Shown here: positions 35,602 through 44,883 of the stretch, in pieces
Position numbering within the stretch: the first letter of the stretch is position 1
How the letters are laid out: each line of letters begins with the position of its first letter
Source: Polytrichum commune
Lineage: Eukaryota > Streptophyta > Polytrichopsida > Polytrichales > Polytrichaceae
Reading direction: 5' to 3'
DNA: 64,000 nucleotides
Assembly: GCA_950295325.1 (NCBI GenBank)
Contig: OX485803.1
Coordinates: 3,408,001-3,472,000 of the forward strand
The notes under the pieces: model-generated
Told to the model about the DNA's origin: nothing
Database searches by the model: none
The model's input: only the letters and a program-made list of their open reading frames with translations
Program-made: the position numbers and the translations under genes

Positions 35602-35883
35602 ATGGTAGACGATGTAGAGAGAACACCCGTGAGGCCGAAGAGAAGACGTAGGAAAGCTTTGTATTTCACTTCTGAAAAAAAGAGGTTCAGACTCAGTGTG
35701 GGGAAGAATGATGCAAAAAAAGAAGGGAAAAGAAACTTGTTGAATACGGTAGAAGAAACTGTGAAGACACTGGATCTTGATGCGATGGAGGATGATGAAG
35801 GTGCAAAGAGCAAAGAAGATGTAGACGTTCGTATATCAGAGCCCGAATTGAAGACATGTTCAAAGAAGACGACAAACAAAAAG
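35602..35883 (+). CDS. Candidate first exon (NLS-bearing) of the MULE's second gene
   Basis: It begins MVDDVERTPVRPKRRRRKAL, a strong basic nuclear-localisation signal, and continues with mixed basic then acidic sequence ending KTCSKKTTNKK at a perfect donor (AAG|GTAAGT, 35884). It runs divergently from the transposase, whose ATG is 0.5 kb away. It ends in phase 0, as does a possible acceptor TGTCAG at 37816 before the ParB-like exon, so it can be spliced in frame. The intron would then contain the 64-bp and 32-bp arrays. It could instead be a separate small gene. Confidence 0.5.
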
Positions 35884-36129
35884 GTAAGTCAGTTCAACGT
35901 TCACATAATTTGATAGTGCATAAGTTGTAAGTTAGGACGGAGAACCTTGTACGTTTACTAACATGTCCTGTAATAGCAATTTATAGAGGTTATAAATTCG
36001 AGAGGAGAAACCCTATACGTCAATGCACATGGTATATAACAGAAATTTAGGAAGGCTAGAAGTCAGGAGGAGAACACACAGGGCTTATAAGAGCAACTTA
36101 AGAGACGAGAAGTTGAGAGGCGAAACCAT

Positions 36130-36784
36130 GTGCGTTAACGCACAGGGTTTATAAGAACAACTTAAGAGGCGAGAAGTTGGGAGGTGAAATCCTGTACGTT
36201 AACGCATAGGGTTTATAAGAGCAACTTAGGAGGTAAAAAGTTGGAAGGCGAAAACCTGTGCGTTAACGCACATGGTTTATAAGAGCAACTTAGGAAGGCC
36301 GAAGTTGGGAGGAGAAACCCTGTGCGTTAACGCACAGGGTTTATAAGCGCAAATTAGGAAGGCCAAAGTTGGGAGAAGAAACCCTGTGTGTTAACGCATA
36401 GGGTTTTTAAGAGCAACTTAATAAGGCCAAAAATTGGGAGGAGAAACCATGTGCGTTAACGCACAGGGTTTATAAACGCAACTTAGGAAGGCCAAAGTTG
36501 GGAGGCGAAACCTTGTGCGTTAACGCACAGGGTTCGTAAGCGCAACTTAAGAAGCCCAAAGTTGGGAGGAGAAACCCTGTGCGTTAGCGCATACGGTTTG
36601 TAAGAGCAACTTCAGAGGCAAAAAGTTGGAAGGCGAAACCCTGTACGTTAACGCACATGGTTTATAAGAGCAACTTAGGAAGGCCAAAGTTGGGAGGAGA
36701 AACCATGTGCGTTAACGCACAGGGTTTGTAAGCGCAACTTAGGAAGGCCAAAGTTGGGAGGTAAAACCCTGTGCGTTAACGCAC
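36130..36784. repeat. Eleven-copy, 64 bp tandem array centred on GTGCGTTAACGCAC
   Basis: Box starts are 36130, 36194, 36258, 36322, 36386, 36451, 36515, 36579, 36643, 36707 and 36771, a strict 64 bp period with one 65 bp step. The best units extend to the perfect 20-bp palindrome CCTGTGCGTTAACGCACAGG. Spacers carry GGGTTTATAAGAGCAACTTA and GGAAGGCCAAAGTTGGGAGG. A degenerate unit precedes at about 36023. The palindrome is better conserved than the spacer, which suggests a recognised site. Confidence 0.95.
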
Positions 36785-37199
36785 ATGGTTTGTAACAGCA
36801 ATTTAGGAAGGCCAAAAGTTGGGAGGTAAAACGACTAGGAGAGCCTAAAATTAAAACAAATATCTATTGTATGAATTTAAATCGATGTTCAGAACATAGG
36901 AGCAAAAAAACTATTCAAAACGAGGTTAGAATGCAAGAAATGACAAATATGACTACTCAAGTACTCATGCAATACGTTATAGGAGCTAGAAAATGACACA
37001 AAATAGCATAAATTTTTTTTTGCCCCGAAATCAAAAATCTACGAGGTGGCCCAAAACAAGGAAATAGATAGAAGAATGAGCAAAGAAAATCATTTCAAAC
37101 CAAAACAAAATATCAGAAGAATTTGTAGCTACGGAAATTTAGATAATATAGCATATTTTTGTTTTTTTTTTTATCCCATTAGCATTTTTTCCAGATGTG

Positions 37200-37283
37200 G
37201 AATTCACGTCAGACACAGGGTCTATGTGCTAACGCACAGGCCTTATGTGCTAACGCACAAGGTGTATGCGGTAACGCATAATG
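37200..37283. repeat. Three short-spaced half-degenerate GTTAAC-type boxes
   Basis: ATGTGCTAACGCACAGGCC, TATGTGCTAACGCACAAGG and TATGCGGTAACGCATAATG follow each other at about 20-22 bp spacing just before the cruciform; they are variants of the same box as in the 64-bp array. Confidence 0.8.
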
Positions 37284-37414
37284 GCTAGAAAGTTGCCAGC
37301 GCAGACCCTGTGCGCTAACGCACAGGGTCTACTTGCCTAGCTAGAGGCTTCGCAAAGTTGGGCAAGTAGACCCTGTGCGTTAACGCACAGGGTCTGCGCT
37401 GGCAACTTTCTAGC
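37284..37414. repeat. Large inverted repeat (two 54 bp arms, 23 bp loop)
   Basis: The arms are 37284-37337 and 37361-37414 and differ by one base (GCGCTAACGCAC versus GCGTTAACGCAC). Each arm itself contains an ACCCTGTGCG.TAACGCACAGGGT palindrome, so it is a palindrome within a palindrome. It lies about 55 bp upstream of a TATA-like box. It could extrude as a cruciform or act as a double operator. Confidence 0.95.
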
Positions 37415-37467
37415 AGCTATGCGGGGCCACGAAGAGCCATGCTAAATATGGCTGCAGGGACAAGTAG

Positions 37468-37474
37468 TATAAAT
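37468..37474 (+). promoter_or_regulatory. TATA-like box upstream of the methyltransferase gene
   Basis: TATAAAT, followed about 25 bp later by CATTCAGTC and a pyrimidine-rich leader. It may drive a transcript that starts downstream of the 35602 exon. This rests on position and sequence only. Confidence 0.35.
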
Positions 37475-37628
37475 TGCCACAACCCCAAAGCATTCAGTCT
37501 TTTTTCTCTCCTCCGTCGAACCTGAGCTCATCGCTGCAAGCTCTCTCATCTACAAGTGCAGTACAAGGTTTGTTTGCACTTTCGTGGTGACTGGGTAATT
37601 GCGCATAATCAGGCGTAAATTGCGGACA

Positions 37629-37810
37629 GTTTGGGTCGGCCGACCCAAACTGTGAGCCTAGTTTGGGTCTGTCGACCCAAACTGTGAGCCTGGTTTGGGT
37701 CGGCTGACCCAAACTGTATGCCTGGTTTGGGTCGGCCGACCCAAACTGTGTGCCTGGTTTGCGTCGGCCGATCCAAACTGTGTGCCTGGTTTGGGTCGGC
37801 CGACCCAAAT
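37629..37810. repeat. Six-copy palindrome array, exact 32 bp period, before the ParB-like exon
   Basis: Copies start at 37629, 37661, 37693, 37725, 37757 and 37789. The core is TTTGGGTCGGCCGACCCAAA with a CTGTGTGCCTG-type spacer. Copies 1, 4 and 6 are perfect or nearly so; copies 2, 3 and 5 carry one or two changes. It shares period and half-sites with the transposase-intron array; only the central two bases differ. Confidence 0.95.
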
Positions 37811-37816
37811 TGTCAG

Positions 37817-40800
37817 CATGGTTTGGGTTTGGGTTTGGGTTCTTCAATCCGTGCTGGACCTAATGCTCGCTTGCGTGTACCCTTATGTCGCATGGTTCCT
37901 ATGCCGATTGTGCGTCCTGCTTTGAAGGGTGACATTACTAAATTGGAGGCTGATTTTTTCAATGGTTATCGTGATGGTGACCGTGTGTTTTATATATCGG
38001 CCACCGATTCTAAGGGAAACTTTCAATTCGTGGATGATGAGGTTCGCGCATCTTGGAGCCCAAATTGGAATCAAGCCAATGCCCTGTTTGAATCTCAATT
38101 GGATACAGATTTGTCATTGATGTCATACAAGAACAAGATGTTTTTTATATGGGATGGAAATCACAGATTTCTTGCTTGGAAAAATTATATTGACCGCGTA
38201 TATACCGAAGATTATGAACATCATGTCTTTGTGGATTCTATCATTTTGGCACCCGAACCTGACGACATTCCAAGTTTGTTGACTGCTATGCATGACATCA
38301 ACAAGTAATGTTCTTACCTATTTTTTTACACTTATTTCTAGTTTATATTTTGTTTTCCAAATTATATCATCATGAATCTAATCAATTTAATGTTTCTTTT
38401 AGGTCAACCGAAAATTCTCACGTATCCACCAATTTGGTGCATACTTTATATCGGATGCAAAGTATTGGCACCATGCCTTTGACTTCCTTCAGAAAGCAAC
38501 TGGATCCAAAGAATTATAAGCGATGTGAAGAGAAGTCCGTCGATACTTGGTATTCTTTGACACGACCAATTTTTTTGGATTACATGTACAGTGTAAGGTC
38601 TTCTACCATTGCTAATATGTGCCTTATGTTTATTCACCTTCATTTTACATTACATCTATATGAACTTATAAATATTGACTTTTGTTTGGATTTTCAGCAA
38701 GAACTTGCTGAGGCTAGCGATATTGCTCTCAACCAGTACAATGAAATTCATCATCTTGAACGGACATCAGACGGAGTTTCAAAAGCAATGTCCGCAGCTG
38801 TCAACAAAAAACGTGCAATGTTATCTTCTAGTTTTACGAAACAACTAGCGATTGCCGATATCAACCTTACCTCTGCTTTCCTTGAAGAAGTTAAGCACCA
38901 TTGGGGTTCATTTTCGGTGCCTGAAATGCTACAAGAGAAACTTCATCGTGTTGCTGTCAGTAATGTGGATGCAGAAGTCAAAGTTGGATGGCTCAAGCTT
39001 TGGAATGGCAATAGATTTGACAAAGATGCATTGCATTTCCCGAAATCGCCCCTCTCTGATTCTGCACTTGATGATTGGTTATCAAAGTCTATATATTAGG
39101 CACAGTTGGAAAAAAAAGCTATCGAAGAGCTTCAATGTATTCTTTCATCTCCTCTTCAGTTGTCTACAGATGTGCCTACTCTCTCCGAGTATATCCAAAC
39201 CTGGAAGTTTGCGGCTTTCAATTCAATATTCTATCGTGAATTCCAAAGCGGAAAAGTTAAAAAACACAACGGTTGGGATGAGCAACCTAATATTGATCTT
39301 GCTATGAAACGTGTATTATACAGGTACAATCTAATCTTATTATTTTTTTGATTTTTTTGATTCCATTTGTCAAATTGTCATGGAATATTTGACTTACAAT
39401 ATTTTTGTGTGTAGGTATTTTCGATATGTTTTGATTCTACATAAATGCGTTATAGGGGAACCTCGTTTTTTCCCAAATTGGCGTGACACTGGTGCAAGAG
39501 ATTCATGCATGTTCACTACTGAGATTTGTTTGGATTAGTCACTCCCACACTATGAGGATTGTGGTTGGTATCTTGATTGTCCTAAGGATGCATGTCCGTC
39601 AAGTGAGAAGACAATCCGTCAGATAAATGATGCTAAAAATGTGGATCCATGTGTTACTGCAATTTTGCAAACACAAATTGTGCAGCTTAAACTTAGAGAG
39701 CCAGAACCAAAAGAGACAAAACGTCATAAGAGAAAACTTGTTCCTGAAACCAAAATACAAGGTCAATCGGAAATTTCACAACATGAAGAATTGCTTGTTC
39801 TTTCCAATGATTTGGATAAGAATGCACTTGGAGGCGAAAGTTCAAAGTCTGGGTGCGATGTATTGGAATTTCATTACTCCAGCACCTATGACGCTATTCA
39901 TCGTGCGCCAACGAATGTTTTGAGAAAAGAGTTATTCATACTGAAGAACTTTCTCACACTCTCTTTTGCTCGATCTACTGCTGTCAAGAACAAGTCTGAA
40001 GGGGTGGATGTAGGCCCTCCTGAGTGGATCCAATGGCGGGAATTTATTGAAAACGTAAGTATTATTGTTTTGGTATTTTCTGTAATGTTTTCACTTTCAT
40101 TTGGATTTTATTTTGTGTCTTATATTGTGATATGTTGTGGTATTTCAGTTCAAAGACAATCGCGAATTTCATGTCATGGGAAGTCCGACTCCATTTGCCG
40201 TTGACTTGGTTTTTCTGCAATTTCCCGACGGTCTTGACTTCAACCTCTCCAATAGACCTGCTGAAATTCCTCTTTGGAATAAATATGACAAGAACTGGAT
40301 GGTTGCAACAATGTCCTTGTGCAAGTCCATCTTGTCTGATGATGGCGTCCTCATAGTATTTTCTGCTATCGATATGCAAACCAAGAAGGTTTTGAATTCA
40401 ACCTTACACAACGGCAACATGAAAGTTCTTAGGACTTTTATTTGCCTCAATTCGTACATGGTGTTCAAGGATCCGGAGTCTCCAACCTACACCATAAGTA
40501 TAACATATCACAATTGTTTCTATTTAATTATTTTGGTGTTATTTGCATTGTATATAGTTTTAACACAATTTATATTTTTTTGTAGACTCCGGCATTTATG
40601 GCTCATGTCTTGGTAAGGGATTTTACTACCACAAAATTCACGAGACAACCAAACTCCACTTTTTTTGGCACTGGATTGAAAAGCAAAACTTGCTTTTCAA
40701 TTTTGTGGATGAAAAAAACACGCTTCTTCAAAAATCGGGAAGACCTTGGAGGGGGCCATATCAAAAATCGCCGCGTTTTTTTCAAGATTTTATTGAATTG

Positions 40801-41328
40801 TTTACACCATCGAATGGACGCGTTGTTGATTTGACATGTTCCACTGGAGCTTCTATCCTAGCAACACGCGCATGTGGCAGACATCTTCTTGCATTTGAGG
40901 GTGATAATGACATGTTTGAGCACATATTGAAACCGCTTTTGGAAAACGTTTTCAAAGAGGGGTCATCTAAGGAGAATATACAAGATCTCACAAAAGAAGA
41001 TGATAACCTCTCCGATGAGGAGATGCTTGAATTTGAGTGTGAGTAAGTTTTAATACAATAAATTTTTATTCAATTCATTCGTTTCATTCAATTCATTGGT
41101 TCATTTTTATTTCTTCACATTATTTACATGTTTCATCGATTCGATTTCAGGAATACGATTGGAAAGAGGACATGTCTCCCGTTTTGGGCACATAGACAAT
41201 TCCTACGAAGTCCAAGCCGTAGCCCGCGTCTCCCATCATATGCCGAGAATGTTACAATTGCAATGTTGAATCTTGAAGATTCGGATCCAAATGAAGAATC
41301 TTGCTATAGTTCCAAAATCAATTCGTAA
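37817..41328 (+). pseudogene. ParB-like domain / N4-N6 DNA methyltransferase gene carried by the MULE, decaying
   Basis: Exons that join in phase: to 38304, 38403-38592, 38698-39323, 39415-40054, 40149-about 40494, 40586-41042, 41151-41328. The start is an in-frame ATG at 37892 or a splice from 35883. The first exon reads GDRVFYISATDS .. MFFIWDGNHRFLAW (DGNHR codons 38153-38167), as in ParB/sulfiredoxin-fold nucleases. The penultimate exon has GRVVDLTCSTGASILATRAC followed by GRHLLAFEGD (40819-40902), the AdoMet motif I and acidic residue of beta-class N4/N6 methyltransferases. No canonical DPPY/SPPY is seen; GPPEW (40013) and DLVFLQFPDG (40203) are the nearest. The C-terminus is SR-rich (RSPSRSPRLP). 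Damage: TAG at 39097-39099 and 39536-39538, and the donor after exon 40149 reads TAAGTA. Predicted intact length is about 970-1070 aa. Confidence 0.75.
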
Positions 41329-41549
41329 TGCAAAGGTGCTCGAATATATATAGATGACGAGGCAAAAGATAGTTTCATGTCTAGTGCTACTACTGATGAA
41401 TAAATTTTTGGACTTCATGTTGTTTATCCTTCTCAACCCTCTTATTACTAAACCCTAAAATCATCATTTTTAAGGCCACAATTCCACGGTTATAGGATAT
41501 TGGTGGCCCTATTACCAAAATTTTCATCTTCCTCACTGCTCATAAGTTA

Positions 41550-41586
41550 CCGCTCATTGCTCACCGCTCATAAGATAGCACTCCCC
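41550..41586 (-). repeat. MULE right terminal inverted repeat
   Basis: Read inward on the minus strand: GGGGAGTGCTATCTTATGAG then CGGTGAGCAATGAGCGG. Apart from five mismatches in the first seven bases and one later, it equals the left end. It is followed outside by ACTTTTCCAC. Confidence 0.9.
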
Positions 41587-41596
41587 ACTTTTCCAC

Positions 41597-44500
41597 CTCA
41601 CATTCTACCTTCTTTAATCTTCATTATTTCTACATCATCTCTCATCCTCCGTGCATTTGTATACTTGTTGCTTATACTATCTCTTTGCCAATCCCTTCAT
41701 TATCTCATCAATCCCCTCTCACATACACATACACATGCACAATTGTACATATTCAATTTTCAGCACAATCACATTGATGTCTTCCATTATTCCAAAGAAA
41801 TTACTTCCAATTTATGGGCGATAATCCGAGGTAATAATCATTGCATTGCCTCACATTACTCTTATCACAAGTAGCAATACTATCACTCATCTTTGACTCT
41901 TGACCGGAAACATAAACTAACATTTTGTAATCAAGTCTCTTGTCTATCTCTCTATCTTGCCTATAGCTAGACTATCCTCGTTGAAAATGGCCCTCTCAAT
42001 TCCTCATGCAATAGTCTCTTATCTTCGTCTTTGGTAGATGGTTATAACCTCTACCTTGTGTCTATTGCATGTTGTAACCACTCCTAAATGACATTCATCT
42101 TACTATAGCTTGCTACTTTCATCTTAAGGCCAAAAGACAAGAAATCAAAAATTCATATTCAAACGATAGCCCAAAATTATGTTCTACAACTGTGTATGAG
42201 GGTGTGGTATATTGTTTGTGTGGTGTATTTCTTTGTTGTTGGTTGACAAAGGTCGATGTGTTGATATTGGAGTGGGAGAGAGGGTGTTATACCCGAGGAA
42301 ATTTTGTGTGGAAATATGGTACTAAGTTAATATGTAGAATTTGCGTGTTGTTTCTTGTGGTGTGTGCACTAGGGTACACAATATGGTGAGGTTTATTTTA
42401 AGTTTGGTGGAATTGATTGGTAGATGTATTTAGCTTCTTGAAAGATTCAGGGTAGGTTGAGTTGGAGAGGGTGGGCAATAGACAATTTGAGTGTTGTTTG
42501 TTTACCTAAATGCATTGTAGGACATTTGAAATAATCCATGGAGATATTTTGAACTCTTCAATGATAATCAAACAAAATACACAAAGGAGGAGGATGAGGA
42601 GCCATGGATGAGCCACTAGTTGGGAACTATTCATGAGTGTTGTTGTGGCTTTATTGCTCATTGTGATGAACATATGATGCCTAAGGGAACCCCAGTGGTG
42701 CTTGAATGTGTACATGTGGACCTATTAGTTTGTTGAAGGTGCTTGCACCTTGTGGGAGTTGTTGGTAGAGGTGTGGGAGAGAGGTTGCAAGGTTGTTGAC
42801 TACACCTTGCATCCTTTGGTTGGAAAAAAAGTTGAAAACCCAAGACCATGGAGCTTACTAATGTATGTATGTTGATGGTTTGGTGCTTGAGAACTTCGGT
42901 TGCATCTCCATTCCCTAATTGGTGTTGAGGTTGATAGATGAGGCAAGTGTGGCTAGTTCACTGTCTAGCTTCTACTCCCACTCCTTCATGATCTTGATTA
43001 GTGTCTCTTATGTGACGAATAAGTTGTTGGAGGTGGCATTGTGCATTGCTTGGACTTTCTCCGCAATAGCATCTCGTGTTGGTGTTTCAACGAGTCATAC
43101 AATAGTGTAATTGGGTTCAATGCCGTCAATGCTACCTATATGAGGAATGAATCTACTCTTTAGCATAATATGATGATGGAGCGGCTTCACCACTCCATGT
43201 AAATGTTTGCATTGAGGCATTGTACATGACACTATCCGTATTGTTTTCATCCGCATGGCAAGAGCTATATCGAAAGCTTACACCCACAATGTTGTCTTCG
43301 CTGAAGAATACTTTATTGTTTTATGATCATGATTTGAGACTCCTTTTGTAGGTTGTGGGCCACTAGTGTGGTACTAATGTAGAGCTCCGATGGCATGCCG
43401 CCCTCTTGTCTCTTGTTATTCTAACTTTGATTTTCTCCAGATCGTAGGCGATTCCACATGCTAGGAGAGTGTTTCTTGCTTGTTTGGTTGCAAGTTTGAG
43501 AAATGCAAAAACCTTCATGAGCTCTGGTTTTGTCAATGTCAAGAATCTGATTTGCTTCATGTAATAATTTTCTATGATTATTTCTTGGAAGATGGTGTGC
43601 GCATAGTTGTCGCGAAGTGTGTCTCCTTTGAGGTGGAGACGGAGGTTCCTTGGTTTGGTAATGAGTTGAAGTTCGTTTTCCACCTTGCCCATCACCTTCT
43701 TACCATCCCCTATCTTTGGATGTTTGTTTTGCCTTGAGTAGTGCAATACCATCCTTGTGGGGTGATCAGAGGTGGATTTTAATGAAATCCATTCAATTTT
43801 TGGTCACCGTGTTAAATCTTATGTCGATTGGGTTTGAGTGCTCCAATCCAATCTCAATGTTCATTTATTTTTTAAGTCTCTTAATGCACATGTCTCTTCC
43901 TATATGGATACCTTTGAAACCCAATTCAAAGCAAATAGTGATATGAATCCATAAGACATGCCAGTGTTTGCATTAACCTTCTCTTGATTTGGGAGTTGAA
44001 ATATAAATGCCTTAATGTGCAGAATTTGATAATTTCAATTGGGGAGTGCCCATATTGAGGAAGTCGACATCTAAGCAATTTTCCTTCACAATTGGCTTGT
44101 CCTTATACCGCCTAATCTCCTCATATGTGGGGAAACCAAGGGACATGTGAGATAAGATTTCATAGATTGTTGCTATAATCTTATCACATTCATGGATCCG
44201 AGAGTACACCTAACTCTAAAATCCAAGTTGAGAATAATAGCAAACAAAAACTAACCATTCTAAGACACATCTACCTTAGGCAAGAGAATAGAGTTCAGTG
44301 TTCACACTCCAGGATAACATCATGTCAACCAGCCATTGAAGACCGGAAGGTTCTTCGTACTCCACTAACTCAACATGTCCTGACTACTTGGCATTGAGTT
44401 GCACAATTTCTTGATCTGCTTCAGAATTTTCTTAAGAGTACATTGAAATTGTCATTTAGATACAAAGCCTTCAATAAATACATGGTAAGAATCATGACAT

Positions 44501-44883
44501 TGATTTCAAAAAGAGTGTGGTTTCACTTCCTCTTGCTAAAGATTGGAGCCCATACAAATGGAAATTGCAAATGGTAGACTCCACTGCCAATATCTCGTGC
44601 TAATGTACACTCTGCTACTTTTTTCCTGGGGATTACTATAAACAAGTTCCGCCATAGCCATATACATCTTCTTAAGTCCTTAATTATGGTAAGGAAAACA
44701 CCCAGGACCTCTATCCAGAGAGGTTCCTCGTCCACATCCATATGGTAGGAACTACAAAATCACCCAGGCTAAATTCATACTCTACGAATAAAACCCAAAA
44801 GCTTTGCGCAAAGCAAAGGAAGAAAAAAGCATATAAAAAGGCACAACTTGAAACAGTATGGTGGTGGTGATTCCTCCCTCTGC
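41597..44883. other. Spacer between the MULE and the SMXL gene
   Basis: CT-rich at first. An open frame on the minus strand at 43752-43363 (129 codons, MVLHYSRQNKHPKIGDGKKV...) is the longest here, but I recognise no domain and it may be chance or a TE relic. The last part (about 44700-44883) is presumably the SMXL 3' untranslated region; no polyadenylation signal was chosen. Confidence 0.35.

Larger units (their letters stand above)
30314..41586. mobile_element. 11,273 bp Mutator-like element (MULE) with two divergent genes and palindrome arrays
   Basis: It is flanked by a perfect 10 bp direct duplication, ACTTTTCCAC, at 30304-30313 and 41587-41596; MULEs typically duplicate 9-11 bp. The terminal inverted repeats share GCTATCTTATGAGCG and then TGAGCAATGAGCGG. 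Inside are a minus-strand MULE transposase gene (31214-35079), a plus-strand ParB-like/DNA-methyltransferase gene (to 41328), and four palindromic repeat structures. A SINE is nested at 30822-31006. All parts lie between the ends, so the two genes most likely moved as one unit. Confidence 0.9.

Noticed and set aside
36130-36784. CRISPR array
   Set aside because: The repeats are palindromic and evenly spaced, but the spacers are themselves repeated, the genome is a plant nucleus and no cas genes are present.
37494-37847. Minus-strand and plus-strand ORFs with repeated GRPTQT / ADPN peptides
   Set aside because: They are translations of the 32-bp palindrome array.
39090-39105. TAG at 39097 as the end of an intron (acceptor)
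   Set aside because: The sequence upstream is open and coding-like right up to the stop, and no donor lies at a workable distance.
40598-40834. Alternative frame ORF over the methyltransferase exon
   Set aside because: Shadow of the exon 40586-41042; the other frame holds the AdoMet motif and joins in phase to the next exon.
43363-43752. Gene on the minus strand (129 codons)
   Set aside because: No recognisable motif and no supporting exons; left as unassigned open frame in the spacer note.
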